A stretch of DNA of 64,000 nucleotides from Streptomyces camelliae (GCF_027625935.1 NZ_CP115300.1:1240001-1304000), one strand, 5' to 3'; counted from the stretch's first letter, positions 35,727-45,321 are shown. Translations and numbers: made by a program. Notes: generated by a model not told the origin, from the letters alone.

Positions 35727-37208
35727 TTGGTGCACGGGGGAGAACGCGGGCCGGGCCGCGGGGCGTTGGCGGTGGTGCTGCTGGCCGTCGCCCAGATCCT
35801 GGTCGTCTTCGACACCGCGGTCTTCGCGGTGGGGCTGCCGTTGATCCAGTTCGACCGGCATCTGTCGTTCTCCGGGCTGACCTGGCTGCTGTCCGTGTAC
35901 AGCGTGTGCTTCGCGGCGCTGCCGGTGCTCGCGGGGGCGCTCGGCCGGGCGCTCGGGCACCGGCGGGTGCTGATGGGCGGGTTCGCGCTGTCGAGCCTCG
36001 CCGCGGCGGCGCCCGCGCTGTCGACCGCCGCCTGGGTGCTGCTGGCGTCGCGGGCGGTGCAGGGTGTGGCGGCGGCGGTGATCACGGCGGGCGCGCTGGC
36101 GCTGATCGACGCCACGCATCCGGCGGGCCGGGACCGGGACCGGGCGCTGAACATGCACTTCGCGGTCGTCGCCTGCGCCACCCCGGCCGTGCTGCTGCCG
36201 TGCACGATGCTGCTGGACAGCGTGCGGACGGCGAACACGGTCTTCTGGGTGCAGGCGGTGGCCGGGCTGGTGCTCCTGGTGCTGACCCCGGTGGCGCTGG
36301 CCGAGACGGAGCCGGTGCCCGGGGCGCGGAGCCGGGTGGGCGGTGCCGCGCTGGCCGTCGTGCCGCTGGGCTTCCTCGCGTGGTTCGCGGACTGGCTCGG
36401 CGGCCGGAGTGTGTCCGTCACGACGGTCATCGTCATCGCCGTGGGCGCCGCGCTGCTGCCGTCCGCGCTGGGCTGGCTGGGCCGTGGCGAGCGGGTGCCG
36501 GCCCTGCTGTCCCGGCTGTACCGGGAGCGGGTCGCGTTCGGCGCCTACACGGTGGTGGCGCTGCTGGCGGCGGGCCTGGCCGGGGCCATGATCGTCCTGA
36601 TGTTCGCCCTGCAGCTGCTCGGCAATCTGTCCCCGATGCAGGTCGGCTGGGCCCTGCTGCCCGCGGTCGCCGGGGTGGTGCTGGGGTGTGCGGTGCTGCC
36701 CGTGGTGGCCGCGCGCGCGGGGCTCGCCGGTACGGTGGCCGGAGCGTGCGTGGTGGCGGCCGGCGGGTTCGTGCTGCTGGGCCGCCCAGGTGCGGGCTAC
36801 GGCTTCGGCGCGGTGCAGCTGCCGCTGCTGCTGATCGCGTTCGGCTGCGGGGTGCTCGCCCTGCCCGCCGGTTTCGCGCGGGGCGGCAGCGGTGCGCTCC
36901 CCCAGGAGCTGAACTCCTCCCGGCAGTTCGGCGCCGGTCTGGGCGCCTCCATGTTCGTCGGCGTCATCACGGTCGCCGAGCGGAACACGACGACGGGGAC
37001 GCTCGCCGGTCTGAAGGAGTACAAGGTCGTCCTCGCGCACGAGGTCCGCCACTGCTTCGACCTCGGTACGGCGCTGTGCCTGACCGCCGCGCTGATCGCG
37101 CTGCTGGCCCTGCCCCGCCGAGCCGTCCCCGCGGCCGGCCCGGAGCCGAGGGTCAGCGGTGGCGCACCAGCGGGAACGGCAGGGTCTCCCGGATCGTCAG
37201 GCCGGTGA
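35727..37208 (+). CDS. MFS drug-exporter-like transporter
   Basis: A 493-residue protein with about 14 hydrophobic segments, as in DHA2-type H+ antiporters. The N-terminal ILVVFDTAVFAVGLPLIQ resembles the D1 motif region and GRALGHRRVLMGG the cytoplasmic loop motif A. The substrate is not evident. The TTG at 35727 or GTG at 35730 starts it. Its last 56 bases overlap the 3' end of lysX on the other strand, and that C-terminal tail (PSGSSGR) is low-complexity. Confidence 0.88.
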   Translation: MVHGGERGPGRGALAVVLLAVAQILVVFDTAVFAVGLPLIQFDRHLSFSGLTWLLSVYSVCFAALPVLAGALGRALGHRRVLMGGFALSSLAAAAPALSTAAWVLLASRAVQGVAAAVITAGALALIDATHPAGRDRDRALNMHFAVVACATPAVLLPCTMLLDSVRTANTVFWVQAVAGLVLLVLTPVALAETEPVPGARSRVGGAALAVVPLGFLAWFADWLGGRSVSVTTVIVIAVGAALLPSALGWLGRGERVPALLSRLYRERVAFGAYTVVALLAAGLAGAMIVLMFALQLLGNLSPMQVGWALLPAVAGVVLGCAVLPVVAARAGLAGTVAGACVVAAGGFVLLGRPGAGYGFGAVQLPLLLIAFGCGVLALPAGFARGGSGALPQELNSSRQFGAGLGASMFVGVITVAERNTTTGTLAGLKEYKVVLAHEVRHCFDLGTALCLTAALIALLALPRRAVPAAGPEPRVSGGAPAGTAGSPGSSGR

Positions 37209-40200
37209 GGAACATGACGAGCCGGTCGACGCCGAGGCCGAGGCCGCCGGTCGGGGGCATCGCGTATTCGAGGGCCTGAAGGAAGTCCTCGTCCAGCTCC
37301 ATGGCCTCCGGATCGCCGCCGGCGGCCCGCAGCGACTGCTCGGTGAGCCGCCGGCGCTGCTCGACGGGGTCGGTCAGCTCCGAGTAGGCGGTGCCGAGTT
37401 CGACGCCGAAGGCGACGAGGTCCCAGCGCTCGGCGAGCCGCGGGTCGGTGCGGTGCTGCCGGGTCAGCGGGGAGACGTCGGTCGGGAAGTCCTTGTAGAA
37501 GGTGGGCAGCCGGGTGCGTTCCTCGACCAGCCGTTCGTACATCTCCAGGACGACGTCGGCCGGGGTGTCGTCGGCGGTGTACGGCACTGCGGTGCGGTCG
37601 CACAGCCGGTGCAGCCTCAGCAGTTCGGTGCCGGGGCCGATCTCCTCGCCCACCGCCTCGGAGACCGCCCCGTACACGGTCCTGACCGGCCAGGGCCCGG
37701 AGATGTCGTACTCCTGCCCGTCCCTGCGGGCCACCGGGGAGCCGAAGGCGGCGCTCGCGGCGCCCTGGATCAGTTCGCGGGTGAGGTCGAGCATCACGGT
37801 GTAGTCCGCGTGCGCCTGGTAGGCCTCCAGCATCGTGAACTCGGGGTTGTGCTTGTAGGAGACGCCCTCGTTGCGGAAGGTGCGGCCGAGTTCGAAGACC
37901 TTCTCCAGGCCTCCGACGCACAGCCGTTTCAGATACAGCTCGGGGGCGATGCGCAGGTACAGGTCGAGGTCGTAGGCGTTGATGTGGGTGGTGAAGGGGC
38001 GGGCGGTGGCGCCGCCGTGGATCGGCTGGAGCATCGGGGTCTCGACCTCGACGTAGCCACGGTCCAGCAGGCCCTGGCGCAGAGCCTGTACGGCGGCGGA
38101 GCGGGCCCGCAGGACCGTGCGGGCGGCGGGGCTGGTCGCGAGGTCGAGGTAGCGGCGGCGGACCTTGGCCTCGGGGTCGGTGAGGCCGCGCCGTTTGTCG
38201 GGCAGCGGGCGCAGGCACTTGCCGGTGAGCTGCCAGTCGGTGACGAAGACGGTGGGCTCGCCGTGGTCGCTGCGGCCTGCGTGGCCGGTGGCGGTGACGT
38301 GGTCGCCGGTGTCGGCGTCGGCGGTGAAGCGGTCGAGGGCGGCCGCGCCGGTACCGTCGCGGGTCAGGGCGATCTGGTGGTCGCCGGACCAGTCGCGCAG
38401 CACGGCGAAGACGATGCCGCCGAAGTCGCGGACCAGCATGACCCGTCCGGCGACGGTGACGTCCGCTCCTTCGGGGACGTCGGAGAGGGCGTGGCTGGGG
38501 GCGGGGACGCCGACCGGGTAGGGGTCGGTGCCGGCGGCGCGCAGCCGGTCCAGGGTGCGGCGGCGGACGCGGACCTGGTCGGGCAGGCCCGCCTCCGGGG
38601 CCGCCGGCCCGGCCCCCTCCCCGGCTTCGCGGCCGGGCGCCGTCAGGGACGGCAGGCCCGCTGTGGTGGCGGGCCGCGGCCCGGCCTTCGGATGCCCCTT
38701 GCCCCAGAGCTTGCGCAACGACGGTACGGGGACGAAGCCTTCGGCGATTCCGGAGGCGAGCCCGATGCGGGCGAGGGCGGCGGTCTCGCCGTAGCAGATG
38801 AAACGCGGGTACCACTCGGGGTGGTACTTGACGTTGGACCGGTACATGGCCTCCAGTTGCCACCAGCGGGAGAAGAACAGCAGCAGACGGCGCCAGAATC
38901 TGAGGACGGGTCCGGCGCCGATACGGGCGCCTTCCTCGAAGGCGGAGCGGAAGACGGCGAAGTTCAGCGAGATCCTGCGGACGCCCAACTTCGCCGCGGC
39001 GGCGCACAGTTCGGCGATCATGAACTCCATGACCCCGTTGGGGGCGGCCCGGTCACGGCGCATCAGGTCCAGGGAGATGCCGTCGCGCCCCCAGGGCACG
39101 AAGGAGAGCAGGGCGAGCAGCCGGCCGTCCTCGCCGAGGGCCTCCACGAGCAGGCAGTCGCCGTCGGCGGGGTCGCCGAGCCGGTCCAGGGCCATGGAGA
39201 AGCCGCGTTCGGTCTCGGTGTCGCGCCAGGCGTCGGCCTTGCCGATGACCTCCTCCATCTCCCGCTCGCCGAGTGCGGCGTGGCGGCGGATCCGGGTGGT
39301 GGCGCCGGTGCGGGCGACGCGGTGCACGGCCTGCCGGGTCACCCGCATGTCCCGGCCGTTCAGGTCGAAGGAGGCCACCTGCAGGATCGCCTCGTCGCCG
39401 AGCTGGAGGGCGCCGAGCCCGGCGCGGACATAGGCACGGGCACCGTCCTCGGAGGCGCCCATCACGGCGGGCGCCCAGGCGTAGCGACGGGCCACGTCCA
39501 GCCAGGCGGCGATCGCGTGCGGCCAGGCCTCCATGTCGCCGACGGGATCGCCGCTGGCCAGGCACACCCCGGCCTCGACGCGGTAGGTGACGGCGGCCTT
39601 GCCGCTGGGCGAGAAGACGACGGCCTTGTCCCGGCGGGTGGCGAAGTAGCCGAGCGAGTCCCGCTCGCCGTAGTCGGCGAGGAGGGCGCGGATGCGGGCC
39701 TCCTCGTCGTCGTGCAGGGCGGCCTCCAGGCGCTGGGAGCGGAACAGCGTGGCGGCGGCGTTGAGCAGGGCGAGGGCGCCGAGGAGGCCGAGGACGAAGG
39801 TGACCTTGCGCGGCGGGCGGCCGGCGAACGCGCCGGGCGGGAACAGTCCGCCGAGGACCCGGTCGGCCGCCCAGGCCAGATGCTCGTTCGCCGGGAGCGT
39901 GCCCGGAAACATCATGACCAGGCCCCAGCCCAGCAGGATCGCCACCACGAGCCCGGCCAGCAGCACACCGAGGGCCCGCCACACGGCGCCGCGGCGGGAG
40001 GCGGCGTAGAACTCCCCGTGGGCCACGACGAGCAGGACCAGCAGCAGGCCGGACACCGCCAGGGACAGCAGCGACTCGGTGTACAGCCCGACGCCCACGC
40101 CGAGTGCGTCGCTGAGGACGACCAGGCCGAGGTAGACGACGACCAGCCACCAGGCGATCTTCTTGCGGGCGGCAATGGCGCCGGCCAGCAGGAACAGGAA

Positions 40201-40434
40201 GACGGCGTAGGCGAGGTTGGCGCTGATGGGCACCAGGAGCATGTCGAGGGTGTGGATGACCGGCTGGAGCAGGTCCCGCAGGGGCTCGATGAGCGCGACC
40301 AGGGCGCACAGCAGGCCGAGTGCGCCGAAGAGGGTCGCGAAGGCCTTGGGCACCCAGCCGAGGCGCCCGCCGGCGGACGGGCGTACCGGCGTCGTGGGGT
40401 CCCTCCGTTCGGCGGGCCCGGCGCTCGCGGTCAT
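37153..40434 (-). CDS. lysX: Bifunctional lysylphosphatidylglycerol synthetase/lysine-tRNA ligase LysX
   Basis: A 1093-residue fusion. About six N-terminal transmembrane helices (to about residue 230) lead into an MprF-like lysyl-transferase domain (about 270-600; LDLMRRDRAAPNGVMEFMIA, YRSNVKYHPEWYPRFICYGE). An OB-fold anticodon-binding domain (about 660-750) and a class II lysyl-tRNA synthetase core follow (PIHGGATARPFTTH, RTFRNEGVSYKHNPEFTMLE, GLGLGVDRLVMFLTGL). It charges tRNA-Lys and adds lysine to phosphatidylglycerol, giving resistance to cationic peptides, as in M. tuberculosis LysX. ATG 40434 is chosen since upstream frame is non-conserved. Confidence 0.94.
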   Translation of the reverse strand: MTASAGPAERRDPTTPVRPSAGGRLGWVPKAFATLFGALGLLCALVALIEPLRDLLQPVIHTLDMLLVPISANLAYAVFLFLLAGAIAARKKIAWWLVVVYLGLVVLSDALGVGVGLYTESLLSLAVSGLLLVLLVVAHGEFYAASRRGAVWRALGVLLAGLVVAILLGWGLVMMFPGTLPANEHLAWAADRVLGGLFPPGAFAGRPPRKVTFVLGLLGALALLNAAATLFRSQRLEAALHDDEEARIRALLADYGERDSLGYFATRRDKAVVFSPSGKAAVTYRVEAGVCLASGDPVGDMEAWPHAIAAWLDVARRYAWAPAVMGASEDGARAYVRAGLGALQLGDEAILQVASFDLNGRDMRVTRQAVHRVARTGATTRIRRHAALGEREMEEVIGKADAWRDTETERGFSMALDRLGDPADGDCLLVEALGEDGRLLALLSFVPWGRDGISLDLMRRDRAAPNGVMEFMIAELCAAAAKLGVRRISLNFAVFRSAFEEGARIGAGPVLRFWRRLLLFFSRWWQLEAMYRSNVKYHPEWYPRFICYGETAALARIGLASGIAEGFVPVPSLRKLWGKGHPKAGPRPATTAGLPSLTAPGREAGEGAGPAAPEAGLPDQVRVRRRTLDRLRAAGTDPYPVGVPAPSHALSDVPEGADVTVAGRVMLVRDFGGIVFAVLRDWSGDHQIALTRDGTGAAALDRFTADADTGDHVTATGHAGRSDHGEPTVFVTDWQLTGKCLRPLPDKRRGLTDPEAKVRRRYLDLATSPAARTVLRARSAAVQALRQGLLDRGYVEVETPMLQPIHGGATARPFTTHINAYDLDLYLRIAPELYLKRLCVGGLEKVFELGRTFRNEGVSYKHNPEFTMLEAYQAHADYTVMLDLTRELIQGAASAAFGSPVARRDGQEYDISGPWPVRTVYGAVSEAVGEEIGPGTELLRLHRLCDRTAVPYTADDTPADVVLEMYERLVEERTRLPTFYKDFPTDVSPLTRQHRTDPRLAERWDLVAFGVELGTAYSELTDPVEQRRRLTEQSLRAAGGDPEAMELDEDFLQALEYAMPPTGGLGLGVDRLVMFLTGLTIRETLPFPLVRHR

Positions 40435-40537
40435 GGTTCCGACTGTAGGAAGCGGCCGGGCGGCTCGCCCGTCGAGAGGCCGGCGCCGGGCCGGAACGGC
40501 GCGTTGTCCTGCTGCGATACGGCCCCGTGCCGTAGCG

Positions 40538-40560
40538 GGAACCGCCGGTTCCGATAGCCT
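40538..40560 (+). promoter_or_regulatory. Promoter and palindrome before universal stress gene
   Basis: GGAACC-GCC-GGTTCC (40538-40552) is a perfect six-base-arm palindrome. TAGCCT at 40555-40560 suits a -10 box and lies seven bases before the GTG start, implying a near-leaderless mRNA. Confidence 0.45.
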
Positions 40561-40567
40561 CACAGCC

Positions 40568-41050
40568 GTGACGGAACAGCAGGGGCAGCACTCTCACTCG
40601 CCCGCGCACCGATTCGAGCGGGGTACGGACGGGCCGAAGGTCATCGTGGTCGGGGTGGACGGCTCGGACTCCTCGCTGCGCGCGGCCGCGTACGCGGGCG
40701 GGCTCGCCCGGCGCCAGCACGCGTTGCTGGCCGTGGTGTACGTGCAGCCGGTGCTCGCGGCCGGGGCGGCCCTCGGTGCGCCGGTGGCCGAGACGACCGA
40801 CGAGATCGCCGAGGACCTGGTCACGTACATCCGGGAGGCGGCCGAGCGGGTCAAGGGGATATTCGAGGTGCGCTGGGAGTTCCACACCTTCCGCGGCGAC
40901 CCCTACACCGGGCTGGTGAAGGCGGCCGACGAGCTCCAGGCGGACGCGGTGGTCGTCGGTGCCTCGGAGCAGGCCGGGCACCGGATCATCGGCTCGGTGG
41001 CGGTGCGGCTGGTGAAGGCGGGGCGCTGGCCGGTGACGGTCGTTCCGTAG
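40568..41050 (+). CDS. Universal stress protein family
   Basis: A 160-residue single-domain UspA-fold protein. KVIVVGVDGSDSSLRAAAYA opens the fold and DAVVVGASEQAGHRIIGSVA closes it. The ATP-binding GxxG-(9x)-GS pattern is partly changed (GASEQAGHRIIGSVAV), so nucleotide binding is uncertain. It ends in the typical WPVTVVP. It is divergent from lysX; its 3' end overlaps the next MFS gene by 65 bases on the other strand. Confidence 0.9.
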   Translation: MTEQQGQHSHSPAHRFERGTDGPKVIVVGVDGSDSSLRAAAYAGGLARRQHALLAVVYVQPVLAAGAALGAPVAETTDEIAEDLVTYIREAAERVKGIFEVRWEFHTFRGDPYTGLVKAADELQADAVVVGASEQAGHRIIGSVAVRLVKAGRWPVTVVP

Positions 41051-42236
41051 CGCGCGTGGGGCGCCACAGCAGCAGCGGGGTGGCGAGGAGCAGGACTCCG
41101 GCCACGGCGATCGCCGTGCGCGGGCTGGTGGCGGCGGCCAGCAGGCCCCACAGGGCGGTGACGGCGGCGGTGGTGGCCTTGCCGGTGACGGACCAGGCGG
41201 CGAGGGTACGGGCCACCCGGTCGTCCGGGGTCAGTTCCAGGCGCTCGGCGGCGAGCACGGGGCCGTAGATGCCCGAGCAGGTGATCAGGCCGGCCTCGGT
41301 CACCATCACGACCAGCAGACCGGGCAGGCCGGGGCGGACGAAGGCGAGGCCGACGGACCACAGCGCGCGCAGCACGCCGGTGGTGAGCAGGATCCGCCGG
41401 CGGCCGTAGCGGGTGGCGAGCGGGCGGGCCAGCCGGGAGCCGAGCAGTCCGCCGAGGCAGGGCACGGCGAAGGCGAGGCCGTACTGCCAGGGGGTGAAGC
41501 CGAGGTGTCCGAGCATGAGGACCGACAGCACCGGCGAGGTGGCCATGATCAGGGCGTTGTTGGCCAGCGAGTTGAGGAACAGCGGGCGCAGGGCGGGGCT
41601 GGTGAGCAGGTGCCGCCAGCCGTCGAGGAGGTCGCCGGCGCGGGGTGCGGCGGTGCGCTGCGGGCGGGGCTCGCCGGAGCCGATGGCGCGGATGCCGAGG
41701 GCGGAGAGCAGATAGCTGACGGCGTCCGCGACCACGGTCGTCACGGGTCCGAGCAGGCCGATCGCGGCGCCGCCGAGCGGGGGGCCGAGCACCGTGGCGG
41801 TCCAGGTGGTGGACTCGAATCGGCTGGTGGCGGTGAGCAGGTCCGCGGCCGGCACGAGGGCCTTGAGGTGGGCGCCGGAGGCGGCGGTGAAGGTGATGTC
41901 GGCCGCCGCGACGATCACCGAGACGGTGAGCAGCTGTCCGAAGCCGAGCATGCCGAGCGCGTAGGCGGCGGGCAGGCTGAGCAGCGCGGCGCAGCGCACC
42001 AGGTCGGCGGTGATCATCACGGGGCGCTTGCGGCGGAATTCCACCCAGGGTCCGACGGGTACGGCGGCCACCGCGCCGACGGCCACGCCTGCGGAAGCCA
42101 GCAGCGAGACCTGGGCGGAGCCGGCGTGCAGCACGAGGACCGCGATCATCGCGAAGGCGTCGAAGGCAAGCCAGGTGCCGAAGGTACTGACCGCGTAGGC
42201 CCCCCACAGCCATCCGAACTGCCGCCCCAGCTTCAT
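40986..42236 (-). CDS. MFS transporter (MFS_3/enterobactin-exporter-like)
   Basis: A 416-residue protein with about 12 transmembrane helices. FGWLWGAYAVSTFGTWLAFD is the typical first helix of this group, RRKRPVMITADLVR the inter-helix loop, and LANNALIMATSPVL a central helix. It is probably an efflux pump. GGGAGG lies six bases before ATG 42236. A 15-bp palindrome sits 77 bases upstream of the start. Confidence 0.9.
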   Translation of the reverse strand: MKLGRQFGWLWGAYAVSTFGTWLAFDAFAMIAVLVLHAGSAQVSLLASAGVAVGAVAAVPVGPWVEFRRKRPVMITADLVRCAALLSLPAAYALGMLGFGQLLTVSVIVAAADITFTAASGAHLKALVPAADLLTATSRFESTTWTATVLGPPLGGAAIGLLGPVTTVVADAVSYLLSALGIRAIGSGEPRPQRTAAPRAGDLLDGWRHLLTSPALRPLFLNSLANNALIMATSPVLSVLMLGHLGFTPWQYGLAFAVPCLGGLLGSRLARPLATRYGRRRILLTTGVLRALWSVGLAFVRPGLPGLLVVMVTEAGLITCSGIYGPVLAAERLELTPDDRVARTLAAWSVTGKATTAAVTALWGLLAAATSPRTAIAVAGVLLLATPLLLWRPTRATERPSPASAPPSPAAPPPSR

Positions 42237-42312
42237 GCACAACCTCCCGTTGCCGGAGGACATGAAATCTGCTGGACGCCACTGGGGGCAAACAACCGGA
42301 GGGGCGCCGATC

Positions 42313-42327
42313 ACAACCAATGGTTGT
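42313..42327. promoter_or_regulatory. Palindromic operator upstream of MFS gene
   Basis: ACAACCA and TGGTTGT are exact complements around one central A. The site lies between the divergent MFS and amino-acid permease genes, with no regulator gene alongside, so the regulator acts in trans. Confidence 0.55.
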
Positions 42328-42448
42328 AGGACTACCGAGACGCACTGGTCAGGTGGGGGCACCCATGCGTGGCGTCTTCCGTGCGGGTCCCTGCTCGGCC
42401 ATCATGAGCCGCCGGCAGCCGTTTGCCGTCGGTGAAGAGGTGAGGCTC

Positions 42449-43873
42449 ATGGTCAGGATCCGCGCGGGCGAAGGCATTCTCCGGCGCAAACCCATCGAGC
42501 ACATCGAGGAGACGGAGGTCCGCGAGGGCCCCCGGCTGGACCGGTCGCTGGGCCTGTGGCAGCTCACCGCGATCGGCGTCGGCGGCATCATCGGCGCCGG
42601 CATCTTCACGCTGGCCGGCACGGTGGCCAACGGCACGGCCGGACCGGCGGTGCTGGTGTCGTTCCTGATCGCCGGTGTCGCGAGCGCGTGCGCGGCGCTG
42701 TCGTACGCCGAGTTCGCCGGGCTGATCCCGAAGGCGGGGTCGGCGTACACCTATGGCTACGCGGTGCTCGGCGAGTTCGCCGGCTGGTTCATCGGCTGGG
42801 ACCTGCTGCTGGAGTACACCGCGATCGTGGCGGTGGTGGCCATCGGCATCTCGGGCTACTTCAGCTTCCTGGTCCAGGAGATGGGCGCCAACCTGCCGCA
42901 CTGGATGCTGGGCGCGCCCGGCACCGGCGACGGGCACCGGGTCGATCTGTTCGCGGTCGTGCTGTGCCTGCTGATCGCCTGGCTGCTGAACCTGGGCATC
43001 CGCAGCGCGGCCCGCTTCGAGACGCTCGTGGTGGCACTGAAGGTCCTCGTGGTGCTGCTGGTGATCGGGGTGGGCGTGTTCCACATCGACTCCGCGAACT
43101 ATCACCCGTTCTTCCCGTACGGCATCGGCGGCGCCTTCACCGGCGCGGCCACGGTGTTCTTCGCGGTGTTCGGCTACGACGCGATGTCGACGGCGGCCGA
43201 GGAGTCGAAGGACGCCCAGCGGCACATGCCGAAGGCGATCATCTACTCGCTGGCGATCTCGATGGTGCTGTACGTGGCGGCCTGTCTGGTCCTGACGGGC
43301 ATGCAGAACTACCGCCACATCAACAAGGAGAGCGGCTTCGCCACGGCGTTCAAGTCGGTGGGCCTGAACGCGCTGGCGGACGTGATCGCGGTGGGCGCCA
43401 TCATCGGCATCCTCACCGTGATGTTCACGTTCATGCTGGGCGTGACGCGGGTGTGGTTCTCCATGTCCCGCGACGGGCTGCTGCCCAAGTGGTTCGCGAA
43501 GACGCACCCGACCCGGCATGTGCCGACCCGGGTGACCTGGATCGTCGGGGCGGGCTCGGCGGCCATCGCCGGGTTCGTGCCGATCGGCTCGGCGGCCGAG
43601 CTGACCAACATCGGCATCCTGCTGGCGTTCGTCGTGGTGTGCACGGCGGTCATCGTGCTGCGCTACCGGCAGCCGGACCTGCCGCGCACCTTCCGCACGC
43701 CGTGGATGCCGGTCGTGCCCGCGCTGGGGGTCGTCTTCTCGATCTGGCTGATCACGTACCTGATGTGGGAGACGTGGGTGCGGTTCGCGGTGTGGTTCGT
43801 GATCGGCTGCGTGATCTACTTCCGCTACTCCTACCGGCACTCGGCGCTGGCCGAGCGGGCGCCCGCCGCCTGA
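42449..43873 (+). CDS. APC-family amino acid permease (cationic amino acid transporter-like)
   Basis: A 474-residue permease with about 12-13 transmembrane helices. The first helix GVGGIIGAGIFTLAGTVA is the substrate-binding break of the APC fold, followed by LSYAEFAGLIPKAGSAYTYG. FAVFGYDAMSTAAEESKDAQ is the conserved helix 6 region. It imports an amino acid, probably by proton symport. ATG 42449 is preferred with GAAGAGG eight bases upstream; GTG 42440 is possible. Confidence 0.93.
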   Translation: MVRIRAGEGILRRKPIEHIEETEVREGPRLDRSLGLWQLTAIGVGGIIGAGIFTLAGTVANGTAGPAVLVSFLIAGVASACAALSYAEFAGLIPKAGSAYTYGYAVLGEFAGWFIGWDLLLEYTAIVAVVAIGISGYFSFLVQEMGANLPHWMLGAPGTGDGHRVDLFAVVLCLLIAWLLNLGIRSAARFETLVVALKVLVVLLVIGVGVFHIDSANYHPFFPYGIGGAFTGAATVFFAVFGYDAMSTAAEESKDAQRHMPKAIIYSLAISMVLYVAACLVLTGMQNYRHINKESGFATAFKSVGLNALADVIAVGAIIGILTVMFTFMLGVTRVWFSMSRDGLLPKWFAKTHPTRHVPTRVTWIVGAGSAAIAGFVPIGSAAELTNIGILLAFVVVCTAVIVLRYRQPDLPRTFRTPWMPVVPALGVVFSIWLITYLMWETWVRFAVWFVIGCVIYFRYSYRHSALAERAPAA

Positions 43874-43889
43874 GCTCCGGCCGCCGCGC

Positions 43890-44407
43890 GGGTCCCGGAC
43901 GCCCCGGTGGCCGCACATCGCGTTGCTGCGGGCGGTGCCGGCGTGCCACAGGCCGGCCCGGTCCATGGCGTCCAGGGTGCGGCGGACGCCGGCGGCGCCG
44001 TCGTCCAGCACGTGGTCGGAGGCGGTGGAGCAGCTGTCGTAGCCGGTCGCCGCGAGGGCCTGGGCGATCCGCGGCGCGGAGCCGGAGGCGGGGTCGCTGC
44101 CGAAGTGGCCGCCGGTGCCGTGCACGGCCTCCATGTGACACAGCGCCAGACCGGCGCGGGAGACGACGGATTCGGCACCGGCGAGCAGGGGCCCGAAGTC
44201 CTAGCCGCGCCCGGCGCCGTCGTGGGCCGCGCGGTCGATGACGGGGGTGCGGGGCAGGACGTCCCCGGAGGCGACGAGGGCGAAGCCGCGGGCGGCGGCG
44301 CCGGTCGCCGGGTCCGCGCTCTGCTGCCGTGCGTGGTTCGTGCAGGCGGCCGCCGCCGCGAGGACGGCGGTGAGGGCCAGGGCCACTTTTTGTCTGCGTC
44401 CGAACAT
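43890..44407 (-). pseudogene. capA-like lipoprotein pseudogene (internal amber stop, 3' truncated)
   Basis: The frame from ATG 44407 begins with a signal peptide and lipobox (ALTAVLAAAAACTN), then the CapA/PGA_cap start FALVASGDVLPRTPVIDRAA. A TAG at 44201-44203 interrupts it after 68 codons, where the family has Tyr before DF. The same frame then continues with clear homology: DFGPLLAGAESVVSRAGLAL, CHMEAVHGTGG, ALAATGYDSCSTASDHVLDD and RTLDAMDRAGLWHAGTARS. Homology ends near 43890; the remaining two thirds of a CapA protein are missing. The parent would be a poly-gamma-glutamate/capsule-type lipoprotein. Confidence 0.8.
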
Positions 44408-44624
44408 CAGCTCACCCCAGGAATGTCGTATTTACTGACAAAAGCCGTGACGGGCATATGGGTACGAATCTCGCCCGGCAGATAAACGGACCATCCACTC
44501 CCGTTAGCCCGTCCGGCGCACCGCCGGGCCGCCCGTCCGACCGTTCGCCGACGCGATCGACCGCCCGTCGCAGGGCCGCGCCCGCCCCCTGTCCCCCGCC
44601 CGCGCACTGCGCTGGCATACGGCC

Positions 44625-45173
44625 ATGACGGCCGCAACCTCACTCACCCGCGGGACGACGACCGCCGAACACGAACTGGCCGCGCTCCAGCGCGAGCACG
44701 GCGGCCCCCTGTTCGCCCTCCTGCTCCGGCTCTGCGACGGCGACCGGCAGCGCGCGGAGGACCTCGTCCAGGAGACGCTGGTGCGCGCCTGGCAGCACCC
44801 CGAGGCGCTGCACGCCGAGGACTTCGACTCGGTACGGCCCTGGCTGCTGACCGTCGCCCGGCGGCTCGCGATCGACGCCCGCAGGGCCCGCCAGGCGCGG
44901 CCCCCCGAGGCCGACGGCGAGGTCCCCGAGACCGCCCGGGTGACCGCCGATCACGCCGAACGGGCGGCCGCGATGCTCGATGTGCGCGAGGCTGTGAAGA
45001 CCCTCACGCCGGAGCACCGTGACGTCCTTGTACTGGTGTACTTCCTCGGGGCCAGTGTGGCGGAAGCGGCGCAGACCCTGGGCGTGCCACCCGGTACCGT
45101 GAAGTCCCGCGCGTACTACGCGCTGCGCGCGCTGCGCCGGGTCCTGCCGGGTTACGCGGCCGACCTGCACTGA
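44625..45173 (+). CDS. ECF-type RNA polymerase sigma factor
   Basis: A 182-residue sigma factor. Region 2 is GGPLFALLLRLCDGDRQRAEDLVQETLVRAWQ with RPWLLTVARRLAIDARR; region 4 is LTPEHRDVLVLVYFLGASVA with helix-turn-helix AQTLGVPPGTVKSRAYYALR. It is similar in style to the SigK/SigL group, which is held by membrane zinc anti-sigma factors. The matching anti-sigma gene lies 816 bases downstream after one other gene. No autoregulated promoter motif was recognised. Confidence 0.93.
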   Translation: MTAATSLTRGTTTAEHELAALQREHGGPLFALLLRLCDGDRQRAEDLVQETLVRAWQHPEALHAEDFDSVRPWLLTVARRLAIDARRARQARPPEADGEVPETARVTADHAERAAAMLDVREAVKTLTPEHRDVLVLVYFLGASVAEAAQTLGVPPGTVKSRAYYALRALRRVLPGYAADLH

Positions 45174-45321
45174 AACCGGAGCCTTGGTCAAACCTCGGTA
45201 AAGCGCCTTGCTGTGGCCCCCATTGGGGCAATGGGCTGTCCTCACGGTGTTCCGGGCGGGGACCGGGCCGCGACCCGACGGGGGTCGGGCCACGCGCGTA
45301 CCGGAGGAAGGGCAGGAAGGG

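Noticed and set aside
37159..40557. A 1132-codon open frame on the plus strand opposite lysX
   Set aside because: It is the antisense shadow of lysX. Its product is Gly/Glu/Val-rich with no domains, while the minus strand has all LysX motifs.
45219..45235. CCCATT/AATGGG hairpin upstream of the 171-residue gene
   Set aside because: A six-base stem is too weak to call a terminator or operator without other support.
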